DNA from: Methanosarcina baikalica
Lineage (GTDB): Archaea; Halobacteriota; Methanosarcinia; Methanosarcinales; Methanosarcinaceae
Reading direction: 5' to 3'
NCBI RefSeq assembly: GCF_031461075.1
Contig: NZ_JAVKPK010000012.1
Coordinates: 1-64,000 of the forward strand
DNA length: 64,000 nucleotides
The notes under the pieces were generated by a model. That model was given only the letters and a program-made list of their open reading frames with translations, did no database searches and was not told where the DNA came from. Positions 54,023 through 63,516 of this stretch are shown here, piece after piece. Within the stretch, counting starts at the first letter, position 1. Every line of letters starts with the position of its first letter. The position numbers and the translations under genes are program-made.

Positions 54023-54592
54023 TTATTTCCATGCCGTTTTATAGAGCACTACAGTAAGGATTCCAGGGACTGATTCTGCTGGATTTAGTTCAATGACCAC
54101 AGGCACAGAGGCTGCAACCTTTTCCCGGCCTTCCATTAAAGATTCGGGCTCAGCATTATCTGGCTCGATCCTCCAGTGCCACTGGCCGTCCCCTGTTCGG
54201 ATTTCAACCAGAAACAGATAATTTCCGGAAAAAGCTGCAAAAAATCGTTCTCTTTCCCTGATTCCCTAAGGGCCCGAAAGTTCATCAAGAGCAGCTGCCG
54301 AAAGCAGGCTGGAAGTTTCCGCTTTCAAGACAGGGGCTTCTGCCAGGTTCTTTGCAAGAAGGGAAGCACTCTCATAATTTTCCAGAGCAAAAGAACGGTC
54401 TTCATACCCCAGATACGTCTGTGACATCAAGGCTGCAAGAACCATGAAACCTATAACCGCAAGGGCTACGGAGAGAAGATCGGCATGGGGTTCAAGAACT
54501 CCTCTTTCATCCCTGAACATTGACGTGCACACTGTTTTTACAAATTTTTTGACAGCTTCCAGCAGACTACTGATAAATAAGGATATAACCAA
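54023..54592 (-). CDS. Pilin-like protein gene with in-frame amber codon
   Basis: The first part, 108 codons from a TTG at 54,592 (GGAGGGAG upstream; ATG at 54,520 possible), has one membrane helix (DLLSVALAVIGFMVLAALMS). It ends at TAG (54,268-54,266). The same frame then stays open for 80 codons to TAA at 54,023 and reads like protein: FFAAFSGNYLFLVEIRTGDG, then QWHWRIEPDNAEPESLMEG and VPVVIELNPAESVPGILTVV. Read through, the product is 189 residues. Methanosarcina decodes UAG as pyrrolysine, so read-through is possible; recent mutation of a sense codon is the alternative. The 5' end overlaps the upstream gene by 26 bases. Confidence 0.6.
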
Positions 54593-55196
54593 AAGCAGAA
54601 GCTCCCTCCTGATCCTTCACATAGATAAGTTCTTTATTTAAGGAGATATTCTTATCCGGGTCTAGAACTGCTTCTTTTGTCCCCAGCACCTGAAGAAAAG
54701 CCTCAACTTCCCGATAATCAGCTATAATGGGAGCTCTCCTGCTGCCTTCAGCCCCAAACCTTATGCGAAGGTTTTCCTGAAGTACGGATTCGTTAAAGGG
54801 CAGGACTCTGAAGGCAAAGGGCCTTACAGCACTGAATCTCTTTCCATTGGCTTCGGCCTCCAGATAGACATATTCTCCTGAAACCCGTATTTTTAGATCT
54901 TCTCTAAAAGGTGAATCCCTAAAAAGTTCGTTTTCTTCAAAACAATAAGAAGACTCCTGAAATTCACCTTGAAACTCCTGCTGAGATTCCTCCTGGAAGT
55001 TTCTTGCCCCTGTTTCATCTACTGCATTTTTGAAATCCCGAGCTAGAGAATCAAGCTGTTCCTGTGCCTCAAGATCCTCAAAACCTGCAACCAGATGAAA
55101 GAGCGCTGCAAACAGGATAATACTTGCAAGAATAAGAGCCGCTTTTGAGATCAGAAAATCGGCCCATGCTGAATCGTCGCGAGCAAAATATTTCAT
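54567..55196 (-). CDS. Pilin-like secreted protein
   Basis: The 209-residue product has a charged head MKYFARDDSAWADFLISKAA, a hydrophobic helix (ALILASIILFAALFHLVAGF), a heptad-like helical region, a Gln/Glu-rich stretch and a beta-rich C-terminal half. The head-plus-helix layout is that of archaeal pilin-like proteins, though a clear prepilin peptidase site is not evident. Its 3' end overlaps the next gene. Function unknown. Confidence 0.7.
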   Translation of the reverse strand: MKYFARDDSAWADFLISKAALILASIILFAALFHLVAGFEDLEAQEQLDSLARDFKNAVDETGARNFQEESQQEFQGEFQESSYCFEENELFRDSPFREDLKIRVSGEYVYLEAEANGKRFSAVRPFAFRVLPFNESVLQENLRIRFGAEGSRRAPIIADYREVEAFLQVLGTKEAVLDPDKNISLNKELIYVKDQEGASAFGYILIYQ

Positions 55197-55241
55197 AGCA
55201 AATATTCTCCTTAACGTCAGATTTTCTTCAGAATCCCTTCT

Positions 55242-55742
55242 TCAGAACCCCTTTTCGGAAATGAGTACGAAAAGCCTTCCTGATTTCGATTCGATCTTTG
55301 TTGACAGAAGCAGTCTGTGCCTGCCTGAGCCAAAAGATACTGGCCCATTAAGTTCAGGATTTGAGAAAGAGGCATCCGAATAATAGAAGGTGGTCTTTTC
55401 TCCTGTGCGGATGCAGTAATCATTCGCATCCGCAGGCCATTTGTCCTGACGCCCGGGCAGACTTCCAAAATCCACCCTTGTTCCTTCGGGAATCCTGAGT
55501 TCCAGCATAACTTCACTTCCCTCTCCACGCATTGAGAGCTGTTCGGAAGCAGCCGTAAGCTTTGAAACCTCGTCCAGAGCTTCTTTTTCCTTTGCCCCGT
55601 CCAGGAAATCAAAAAGGGAAACAGAAGAGAGCAGCACAAGTACAGCAAAAAGGATGCCTGAAACCGTAAGCTTGAAAGGAAGCGAAGTAACTGCGGATTC
55701 GTCAGTTTCAATCGGACCGACTAAAATTGAAGTCTGATTAAT
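55242..55742 (-). CDS. Pilin-like protein, probable AUU start
   Basis: The frame carries a clear head and membrane helix (DESAVTSLPFKLTVSGILFA then VLVLLSSVSLFDFL) followed by a beta-rich domain with LELRIPEGTRVDFGSLPG. The only ATG/GTG/TTG in frame is a GTG inside that helix (55,637). Between the upstream stop (55,749) and the helix the candidate is ATT at 55,742, nine bases after GGGGGAG, giving 166 residues. A second ATT is at 55,727. It is the first of the four-gene operon. Confidence 0.6.
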   Translation of the reverse strand: MNQTSILVGPIETDESAVTSLPFKLTVSGILFAVLVLLSSVSLFDFLDGAKEKEALDEVSKLTAASEQLSMRGEGSEVMLELRIPEGTRVDFGSLPGRQDKWPADANDYCIRTGEKTTFYYSDASFSNPELNGPVSFGSGRHRLLLSTKIESKSGRLFVLISEKGF

Positions 55743-56518
55743 CGTAAACTACTCCCCCGAGCATAGAAAGAATATGGAGACTTTAGATAATAAAATTAGT
55801 CTGTCTGTGTATAAAAAATTTTTTCCAGTTTAAAAAGAGAAATGTAGAAAAGTTGGGGTTAAAAAGTTTAAATAATAAAAATTGAAAAAAAACATGAGCA
55901 GCTTAATAAGTTGACAGCGCAGATTAACAAGATAGAATCGGAGAAATGATGATAAAAAGAAAAAGAGATAAAAGCAATTTGGTAAAAGATGGAATAAAAT
56001 TAATAGTTCAATGCAAATACGGAGGGCTTTGTATTAAGCATCCCAGGACTATGGCAGATGTAATTTGCCTGGGATGCGAGAGAGAAATAATAATGTGAAA
56101 CTACGTTTTTCAGAGCTGCATCAGACGTTCCGCAGATGTACACAGATGTAGAATTTATTTACCGATTTGTCCACTATTATTCATTAGAGGGGGGATTCGT
56201 TTTTAAGCTACGACCATATTGAGAAAATAAGTGGCATGTTTGTGGACTTCTGCTGAAAGTGGGCTGAATAAAATTGGCTTTCTCTTTTTGTGTGGATCGA
56301 ACAAAAAAGTAGTAATCTTAATTTGACAGAAGCATACATTTCATAATGTGTAAATGGGCTTCATGCTTCTGTTTTCCATATACAATTAAAAGTTATTTCG
56401 TGCATTTTTGACATTTTTCATTTTTCATTTTCCTACAAGTACTCTGCCGATACGATGCGTTTTTTATACGAAAAAACAATTCGGACTCTAATAGGAACTG
56501 CGAGGATGATGCTTTTCT
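55743..56518. other. Upstream region of the pilin-like operon
   Basis: About 780 AT-rich bases between it and the next minus-strand gene. No gene, repeat or strong hairpin was found. Confidence 0.55.
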
Positions 56519-56998
56519 TCATTTGGATTCGTCCTTCCTCTGCTGAATAAGAGCAAGATCCAGAACTTTTTCAAACACTTTTTCATTACTTTCATTTAGT
56601 CCAACAAAACTGACTTCAGATCTGTCCATACTGACATTCCCATTCTCTTGCATGTAAACATATTTTCCATCATCAATACCCACGATCACGAATGAGTCCG
56701 GAATATATGTTACTCCGAAATATTCCGTAAGTTCACGATTTTTATTTACATCTATAGACGCGATTGTGGCATTTCCGTCGTATTCTGCTGCCAGTTTTTT
56801 AATGGTAGGTTGTAGAGACCGGCACCCTGAACACCATATAGATCCCATCTTCACAAAGACCGGGCCGTTTTGGAGTGAGGTATTTATTTGCTCCAAATTG
56901 GTTATCACTACAACCGGATTTTTTTCCTGAGTTTTTTCAGCACATCCTGCAGTAAAGAGCATAGATGCAAGTAAAATCAATACAACTAATTTCTTCAT
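56519..56998 (-). CDS. Thioredoxin-like lipoprotein
   Basis: The 159-residue protein has a lipobox FTAGC (Cys19) and a thioredoxin fold with the redox pair in SIWCSGCRSLQPTIKK and the cis-proline region GVTYIPDSFVIV. It would act on the outer face of the membrane as a disulfide reductase or isomerase. The ATG follows GGTGG. It is followed, on the same strand, by other small exported proteins. Confidence 0.9.
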   Translation of the reverse strand: MKKLVVLILLASMLFTAGCAEKTQEKNPVVVITNLEQINTSLQNGPVFVKMGSIWCSGCRSLQPTIKKLAAEYDGNATIASIDVNKNRELTEYFGVTYIPDSFVIVGIDDGKYVYMQENGNVSMDRSEVSFVGLNESNEKVFEKVLDLALIQQRKDESK

Positions 56999-57197
56999 GT
57001 TGGTCGTCCACCACTATAAAATTGATATTCTAAAATTCGTAAATGTAGATATATGTGCGATATCCATAGCAATTTGTTTTGTAAATTGTTTAGATTACAT
57101 ATCCTTATTTTTAGATCAACAAATCCAAATTTTACTCTTTTCTGAGTAATATGTAGACGAGTGTGGCATACATTTTTGGAGAAATGATTTCTCGACT

Positions 57198-57431
57198 TTA
57201 CCACAATCCAATCCATTTGAGAGAATATAAAAAAATAATCCCTGACACGATATTGAGTATTACAAGTTGGCCTTTTCTTTTATTCCATCTTTTCGTCATG
57301 ATATGATTTACCCAGTATGCCGTCGAAGTTGCCATCATTCCGATCACAAAAGACACAACAATATCAGGGAACCCAAAAATCCTACTGAGAATAAACCCAA
57401 TTCCTCCAACTACGCACACAGGACAGACCAT
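57198..57431 (-). CDS. Small membrane protein with N-terminal CPVC motif
   Basis: The start at 57,431, five bases after GAGGG, gives 77 residues beginning MVCPVCVVGGIGFILSRIFG. Three hydrophobic segments follow, with a basic loop TKRWNKRKG. A CxxC pair right at the start of a membrane helix suggests thiol chemistry or metal binding; position between a thioredoxin-like lipoprotein and a cytochrome b5-like lipoprotein supports a redox role. No family was recognised. Confidence 0.65.
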   Translation of the reverse strand: MVCPVCVVGGIGFILSRIFGFPDIVVSFVIGMMATSTAYWVNHIMTKRWNKRKGQLVILNIVSGIIFLYSLKWIGLW

Positions 57432-57608
57432 ATTATCCCTCTTTGTATTTTCCCTATTCAAGCAATTAAATAAATCCCCACAAATTTGCAGATCCGAACT
57501 AATAATATAGAAGAAAAAGATTTAGAAGTATAAATAAACATATATAATAAAAAGCAGGAATAACAATAAGTGTATTAAAAAATTAAAAATTTATTTGATT
57601 ATTGAAAG

Positions 57609-57655
57609 ACTGGCTTAAAATTCAAACCATTTCTACAAAGAGGATAGGACTCATG
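57609..57655 (+). repeat. Partial copy of the 17,720 MITE left end
   Basis: ggcttaaaattcaaaccatt followed by tctacaaagaggata resembles the first 40 bases of the element at 17,720 (tcttaaaattcaaaccattt, acacaattggata). No matching right end was found nearby, so this is a relic. Confidence 0.5.
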
Positions 57656-57710
57656 ATACACACAAAATGTCGCATTATTTAAAACAGGGACTAGAGGTTA
57701 CAGAGTGGAG

Positions 57711-58145
57711 TTATTTTTTCAAAGTCCCGACAACAGGAAAAGCCTTTAATACGTCAGGCCCATGTCGTGTCTTGTTTATCTCTTCAGTGATGTCCTTCCC
57801 TGCATTGCAACCATTATGACTGCCATCTTTCCAACGATAACTACTAGCAGAGACATCATAGACTTGGCCCTGATAGGCAACATATATCTTCCCATTTATA
57901 CCGTTGTACTTTGCAAGTTCTTCAAGTGTATATTCTTTTATTTCCGTTTTCTCTGTCACGTTCTGCATTTTAGTTGGAGTCTGTCTTTCAGTTACCTTTT
58001 TTTCAGTTGGAGTAGTTACTTCAGCTGGAGTTGCAGCCTGTTCTGGAGTTCTTGTTTCATTTGGAGTTACCGGTTTATTTCCCGCGCATCCTATTGCGAG
58101 GAATACGCCAAACAACACTATTAATATAATCAGTGTTTTACTCAT
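57711..58145 (-). CDS. Cytochrome b5-like heme-binding lipoprotein
   Basis: The start at 58,145 follows GGGGTGA and gives 144 residues. A lipobox LAIGC (Cys20) and a Thr/Pro/Glu-rich tether precede a cytochrome b5-like domain from about residue 70: EYTLEELAKYNGINGKIYVA, YQGQVYDVSASSYRWKDGSH and DITEEINKTRHGPDVLKAFP. His in GSHNGC and in KTRHGPD are candidate heme ligands, in the pattern of the short prokaryotic cyt-b5 domain. It is probably an electron carrier or heme sensor on the outer surface. Confidence 0.9.
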   Translation of the reverse strand: MSKTLIILIVLFGVFLAIGCAGNKPVTPNETRTPEQAATPAEVTTPTEKKVTERQTPTKMQNVTEKTEIKEYTLEELAKYNGINGKIYVAYQGQVYDVSASSYRWKDGSHNGCNAGKDITEEINKTRHGPDVLKAFPVVGTLKK

Positions 58146-58647
58146 TAATTCACCCCTCCAATATAAGTTGATTTCTAATGACTCAGTTCCAAAACGAGTC
58201 AGTAAATTGCTATCAAAGGCACAAATATTACTTTGGTCACGGATGCCAAATTGCCTTTGAAATGTTTCCACTGCCAAAAAACTGGGTGATTTATATTGGT
58301 TTGAATCGTAAACAAATCTTGCGGTTTGGGTATTCATAAACGTTTTTTCATTGTTCATCAGTTATTTATGATATTCCTCGTTTTATTAAAATCAATATCA
58401 ATTAACATTTTTTGATAGGCTGAATAGTTACAATTTGATTTTTGAATCTCATGCTCGACCACAATAATGGCATATCATGATTAAAGCTTCGTGATCCACT
58501 AAAAAAATGATTGAAACATTGGGATACAAACTCAACAGAGCCCGCAATAGTTGCTAACGAACGCTTTCGAAGAAACTTAGGCTTTTCACTTCAATATAAA
58601 AAAGAGAAGCGCTTATGAAAATAAAGCATTATTCTTACTTTTTGGTA
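58146..58647. other. Spacer upstream of the cytochrome b5-like gene
   Basis: About 500 AT-rich bases. An open frame extends the b5-like gene upstream to 58,358 but has no signal or family pattern and is rejected as coding. Nothing else is seen. Confidence 0.5.
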
Positions 58648-59175
58648 TTATTCCGAAGTTATTCCGTCGAATTTCGCTTCATTGGCTTCGGCTTCTTCCT
58701 TCGTGGCTCGCACGATGCCATCCTTGTGAACAGGCGGTGAATAGATTGCATACAGTTTCAGAGAACCCATTTTCAAAGTGTTGATGACATTATGCTGGGC
58801 GCCGGCCGGCACAACCACCGCAGATCCTTTACCGACTTTATATTCGTTACCGTTAATTATGCACTTCCCCTGCCCTTCTTCAAAACGGAAAAACTGGTCG
58901 GTTTCCTTATGCGTCTCCATTCCGATTTCTTCCCCAGGCTTGAGGCTCATAAGTACTAGTTGGCTGTGCTTTGCAGTATAGAGCACCTTGCGAAAATTAT
59001 TATTTTCCAAAGTGGCCTTTTCGATATCAATAGAATATCCTTTCACTTTCTTTTCGGTCTTGTCTGCCTTCTTTTCAGCTATATTGGGCAGTTCTTTAGC
59101 ACTTACTGCCGCTGCTGTTACCGACAGTAAAAAACAAACTCCCAGCAAAATACCCAGTGTCTTTTTTAGACTCAT
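58648..59175 (-). CDS. Secreted cupin-domain protein
   Basis: The 175-residue protein has a signal peptide (GILLGVCFLLSVTAAAVSA) and one cupin barrel: the first motif is GEEIGMETHKETDQFFRFEE with His, Glu-type metal ligands, and the second is GSAVVVPAGAQHNVIN with the final His. It probably binds a metal outside the cell; enzymatic role unknown. GGGGAG precedes the ATG. Confidence 0.88.
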   Translation of the reverse strand: MSLKKTLGILLGVCFLLSVTAAAVSAKELPNIAEKKADKTEKKVKGYSIDIEKATLENNNFRKVLYTAKHSQLVLMSLKPGEEIGMETHKETDQFFRFEEGQGKCIINGNEYKVGKGSAVVVPAGAQHNVINTLKMGSLKLYAIYSPPVHKDGIVRATKEEAEANEAKFDGITSE

Positions 59176-60656
59176 TTGTTGACTCCCCTAATCTGTTTCA
59201 ACTTAATCAATTTTACAAGTGTTGGTTTTTCAATTCATCCAGTGTTGGCAGATGCGTCCATTTACCAGTAAATCGTCCAATAAATAATGAATTTATTTTG
59301 GAATAGAAGCACCGGTATTTGCCAACGAAGGCGATTTCAAACACATGCAATAGAACAGTTATTATTCATACATTATAATACTAGCAGAAATATAATTATA
59401 GGATGGGTTTAAATAATCTTTATAAATTATGTTATATACAGTAAAGATTTATTAATAATAGACATAACAAATGTATTTTTCATATAATTTTCTCTTCAAA
59501 AGTGTTTAATTTTCATTTATTCTCTAATTTCGGAATTTAAGTTCGTGCATGTTTGATTATGCGAGAAATAATGATAAGTTGGTGTCCTCTTCAAATTGAG
59601 TGGAAAGCTATCAATTTCAACTCAATGAGCTTTTTTCTCTGATCCACATAAAAGTAGTATCCTCTTCAAATTGTATGGGTAAAAGTAAATTTCACATATT
59701 TGCTGAAAATTTAAGAATTTAATCAAGTCTCAAAAACAGCCTCAAGCAATGTATTTAACTTTAGAACTGTATGACAAAATTGTTGTATACTTTACGGGTT
59801 GGAAAATTCCCCCTTGAATTTAAAGAGGATACTAAAAGTACATCTAAAATATTTTCTCGGCTTTTTTTGGGAACTTTAAAATCAAATTGCAGGCAGCAAC
59901 CCCACTCTTTAGAGGCTGTCCAACAATTCAATTTCAGGGCAAAAATACGTAATAAATAAGATATCTAAAGCCTTTAAATTGAAAAAAATATGGTTATTAC
60001 TGATAGAAATTGTCGGATAGTCTGTAAAGGAAGGAATATTCGTGACCCTCCACGTTCGCGATGGAATAAAATGAATTTTTACGTCCACCTGCCGAAAGCA
60101 TGTTGAGAACGATATAGATAACAATACTGGTGATATGGGATCAATACTGGTGATATGGGATGGGCATCCGGTATTTGGGGAGTGGGGAGTATTGGGGGGT
60201 ATGGGGGTTATTAAAAAGAGTTTTCAAACAAGTCTTTTATGACTTGCCCAGATGCCCAGAATTCTAATATACTTCATGGTATATAAAATGAAAGTTTAAT
60301 CGTTTATTCAGAAAGTGCAATCAAGCAACTTTACAACATTTGCTGACAGAGTTTAGAAATTAAATAGAAAATGGGCCATTCTAAGTCCTTTTGAGAGAAG
60401 CAAAAAAGACAGCCTAATGCAACTCCGTTAATCACTAACTCAGCGATGTTTTACTTAGAAATCTGAAATAGTCTGGAATTTATTCGATGGGACTGCCGCC
60501 TAAAAAATCAAATTGCAGGAGGCCACCCCGCCCTAACAAAGTAATTAAATCAGAGTTCGTAAATCTTCAGTTGAGTGAGGAATAAAGCAAAATCCCTCAA
60601 CTGAAGTTTGAATTTATTCACTCAAATTGTAAGAGCGACACTGAGGACTATATTTA
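59176..60656. other. Long intergenic region with repeat debris
   Basis: Nearly 1.5 kb without a supported gene. A phrase tcctcttcaaattg occurs at about 59,587 and 59,660; aaatcaaattgcagg occurs at about 59,880 and 60,508, each time before a cccac/cccc stretch; caatactggtgatatggga is tandemly repeated at about 60,122-60,161. A gaggctgtccaac sequence at 59,913 resembles an IS terminus but its partner is missing. Confidence 0.55.
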
Positions 60657-61643
60657 TTAAATCCAGCCGAATAATCTTTCGAATAGCCCTGATTCCTTCA
60701 CCTCTACCGGAGCCTGGAGGGTATCGGAATATTTAATGTCACCTTCTGGGGTTTCATATCTCACTACAGTATCTATTCCATATATTTTAGGTACAGCTGC
60801 GCTATCTGCCTTAATTTTAATCTTTGCAACAGCCGTACTTCCAGGTGCTATAGTAGATAAGAATGCCATACTATCAGTTGTGCTTAGAGGGTCAGAAGGA
60901 TTAATAATAGCTTTAACGTTTCTTGCCTCTTCCTCACCTGTATTTTTAATCTCTATCTGGACCATGTCCTCCCCACCTGGAGAAATACTTCCTGTAGTGT
61001 TTACTATCTCAAAATCAGCCTGATTTTTTACTTTAATCGTTAATATCTGGTTCTGTTCCATTATTCCATACCAGTGATTTACATCATAGGTTTGAGCAAC
61101 AGAATCCGGATTTTTTATATGCACATTCTTCTGGTAATCATAAGAGAGATTCAAGTAGAGGTTGTATTCTCCTGCCTTTGCCTTTTTATCAATTTTTATA
61201 TCGAATTTTGCCGGAGCCAGTGCATTTTCTCCACTTTTTATAGTACCTATTTGCTGGCTAACTGATTTTACCTCAATCGGACTGTCCGGGTCTACTGAGA
61301 GAGAAGCGACTACACTTGTGGCATCCACTATGCTGCTCTCCAACTTCATTTCTGTCCTGGCAGCATAGATTTCATCTGAATCATAAGGAGTCCTGTCATT
61401 CTCAAATCCTAATAATTTACCTTTGTTCATTAGATCAATATTCAAAGTAGCCGTTTGATCCCTATCGAATTCATTACTGCCAATAATGGTGGCATTAAGA
61501 TCGGGACTACCGTAGACATTATAGTAGTTTTTACTAAGATCAAAGCTTTGAGGAATATTATAATTATCCGGCGTATTAGAAGCGCCTGCTACGCATGATA
61601 TCATAGAAATTAATAGCAGAGAGATTAGTATCATTTTTTTCAT
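60657..61643 (-). CDS. Secreted S-layer-type protein with CARDB/NEW3-like domain
   Basis: The start at 61,643 follows GGAGGG; the product is 328 residues. A signal peptide (ILISLLLISMISCVAGA) precedes a first domain with conserved DLNATIIGSNEFDRDQTATL and a second, immunoglobulin-like domain with ISPGGEDMVQIEIKNTGEEE and GSTAVAKIKIKADSAAVPKI. There is no C-terminal membrane helix; the end is amphipathic (GLFERLFGWI). Similar secreted proteins occur beside ABC exporters in methanogens. It is the last gene of the TetR-ABC operon and starts three bases before the permease stop. Confidence 0.85.
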   Translation of the reverse strand: MKKMILISLLLISMISCVAGASNTPDNYNIPQSFDLSKNYYNVYGSPDLNATIIGSNEFDRDQTATLNIDLMNKGKLLGFENDRTPYDSDEIYAARTEMKLESSIVDATSVVASLSVDPDSPIEVKSVSQQIGTIKSGENALAPAKFDIKIDKKAKAGEYNLYLNLSYDYQKNVHIKNPDSVAQTYDVNHWYGIMEQNQILTIKVKNQADFEIVNTTGSISPGGEDMVQIEIKNTGEEEARNVKAIINPSDPLSTTDSMAFLSTIAPGSTAVAKIKIKADSAAVPKIYGIDTVVRYETPEGDIKYSDTLQAPVEVKESGLFERLFGWI

Positions 61644-61644
61644 T

Positions 61645-62751
61645 TTATGCTTCCCTCCTAAAAAGATGGACACCTGCAGTGAAAGTAACAATTGCAAATA
61701 GTGACAGTATTATCAAATCAGTACATATTGCGTTCAAACCCTGACCCTTTATCATAATAGTACGCATAGCATCAATTGCATAGGTCAGAGGCAAGCAGTA
61801 AGCTATATAACGCATCCAGTTAGGAACAGAACTCAATGGGAAAAATACACCCGTAACAAACATTGATGGCATAGTAACCAGCATGTTTAATTGAAAGAAA
61901 GATTCCATATCTTCCACCATTGTCGACATGACTATTCCCATCCCTACGCCACCAAGAGTGAAAATAACAAGCACCAGAGAAATAAGAAGCCAGCTACCAT
62001 TCATATTGAATCCCAACAGAAAATATGCTGCAAGTATCAGGATAACAGCTCTGCCTAATTGCAATATTAGCTGGTATATCGTTTTCCCGAGAATCACAGA
62101 TCGCTTGCTGACAGGCGTCATTAACATACGAACAAGTGTACCATCTTCTTTTTCTCCTGCAATAGCAGAACCCGTGGTTGCTACAGAACCCATAAACACA
62201 GTGAGGGCTATAACACCTGGTATGAGAAAGTCCAGATATTCAAGATTACCGTAAATGTTTGGAACGTTTAAGGTGATTGATCCTGTTTTTGCCAACAACT
62301 GCCTCATAAAATTTATTATTACGCTACTTGTTGTAACATCTGATGAATCAGTCAGAAGCGTCAAAGTCATGCTCTCATTTTTCGCTATACTATCGCTATA
62401 ATCCGGCGGAATAATCAAAACGCCTTTATACATTCCGGCATCTATTTTACTCTCAGCTTCCGACTGCGACATGTCCTTTGTGTAGGTTACCGAGAACATT
62501 GGATTTGCATCATATTTGGCGGTATAGCTTCCGATTTCCTGAACAAGGGAACTTGAGGCTCTGCCTGTATCGTCATTGATTATTAGAATGGGAGCATCTT
62601 TGACCGTGCCACCCATGCCGTAGCCAAAAAAGACTATCATGATAATAGGAAATAAAACCAAAGGAATTAAGAGAGCTTTTTTTCTGGAAAGTATTTTGAA
62701 TTCCTTTTTCGCTATTATCAATGAATCCATTAGCTCACTCGCTATTGTCAT
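61645..62751 (-). CDS. ABC-2 type transporter permease
   Basis: The 368-residue protein has one N-terminal helix (ALLIPLVLFPIIMIVFFGYG), a large extracytoplasmic domain of about 140 residues, then five helices with the ABC-2 pattern (FLIPGVIALTVFMGSVATTG, FQLNMLVTMPSMFVTGVFFP). This is the YhhN/YbhR-like exporter layout. The ATG directly follows the ATPase stop, with GAGGT upstream. Confidence 0.95.
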   Translation of the reverse strand: MTIASELMDSLIIAKKEFKILSRKKALLIPLVLFPIIMIVFFGYGMGGTVKDAPILIINDDTGRASSSLVQEIGSYTAKYDANPMFSVTYTKDMSQSEAESKIDAGMYKGVLIIPPDYSDSIAKNESMTLTLLTDSSDVTTSSVIINFMRQLLAKTGSITLNVPNIYGNLEYLDFLIPGVIALTVFMGSVATTGSAIAGEKEDGTLVRMLMTPVSKRSVILGKTIYQLILQLGRAVILILAAYFLLGFNMNGSWLLISLVLVIFTLGGVGMGIVMSTMVEDMESFFQLNMLVTMPSMFVTGVFFPLSSVPNWMRYIAYCLPLTYAIDAMRTIMIKGQGLNAICTDLIILSLFAIVTFTAGVHLFRREA

Positions 62752-63501
62752 TTAATCACGTACCTCTTCTCCTGTAAAGTGTACAAACACTTCTTCCAGA
62801 TTTGTACTTCCTGTTTTTTCCTTTAAGCGTTCTGGGTTATCAAGAGCTACCATTTTGCCTAAGTCCATTACAGCAACCCTGTCACAGAGATTATCCGCCT
62901 CCTCCATGTAATGGGTTGTAAAAATCAGGGTTTTTCCCTCTCCGTTGAATTTTTTAGCGAGTTTCCAGATAACATTTCTGGTCTGGGGATCAAGACCAGT
63001 TGAAGGCTCGTCCCAGAATAAAATTTCTGGGTCGTGTATTACTGCAGAAATTACTGAGAGACGCTGCTTCATGCCGCCTGAAAAGCCTCCCGTAAAACGG
63101 TCTGCACTAGCTTCAAGACCTACAAGTCGCAGATAGTAATCGATTCTTTCTTCCATAACCTCTTTTGGAACATTGTAAAGATTGCCCATGAGTTCCAGAT
63201 TCTCCCTGGCGGTAAGGAGCGGATAAAGGCTGAGCTTCTGAGGGACTATACCTATGATTGGTCTTATCCTGTCATCCTCTTTTTCAACATCAAAGCCTGC
63301 AACTTTTACACTGCCTTTTGTAGGTTTTAATAATGTGGTCAGCACTGAAAATGTGGTGGATTTGCCAGCTCCATTTGGCCCTATCATTCCAAAAATTTCT
63401 CCTTTGAATACATCGAAGCTGACACCATTCACTGCGGTTATTTCCCTTCCTCTGGAATGAAATACCTTGACAAGATTCCTGACCTCAATAATTGGTTCCA
63501 T
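62752..63501 (-). CDS. ABC exporter ATP-binding protein
   Basis: The 249-residue ATPase has Walker A GPNGAGKSTT, Q-loop IVPQKLS, signature FSGGMKQRLSV, Walker B ILFWDEPSTGLD and the switch histidine in TTHYMEEADNL. It belongs to the drug/antibiotic export type (DrrA-like) and pairs with the permease downstream. GGTGAGGAA precedes the ATG. Confidence 0.96.
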   Translation of the reverse strand: MEPIIEVRNLVKVFHSRGREITAVNGVSFDVFKGEIFGMIGPNGAGKSTTFSVLTTLLKPTKGSVKVAGFDVEKEDDRIRPIIGIVPQKLSLYPLLTARENLELMGNLYNVPKEVMEERIDYYLRLVGLEASADRFTGGFSGGMKQRLSVISAVIHDPEILFWDEPSTGLDPQTRNVIWKLAKKFNGEGKTLIFTTHYMEEADNLCDRVAVMDLGKMVALDNPERLKEKTGSTNLEEVFVHFTGEEVRD

Positions 63502-63516
63502 TTCCTCACCTGGTCT

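Noticed and set aside
59909..60124. Possible transposase fragment around 59,975-60,115
   Set aside because: Short phrases such as RIVCKGRNIRDPPRSRW looked suggestive, but stops interrupt all frames and I could not tie them to a family.
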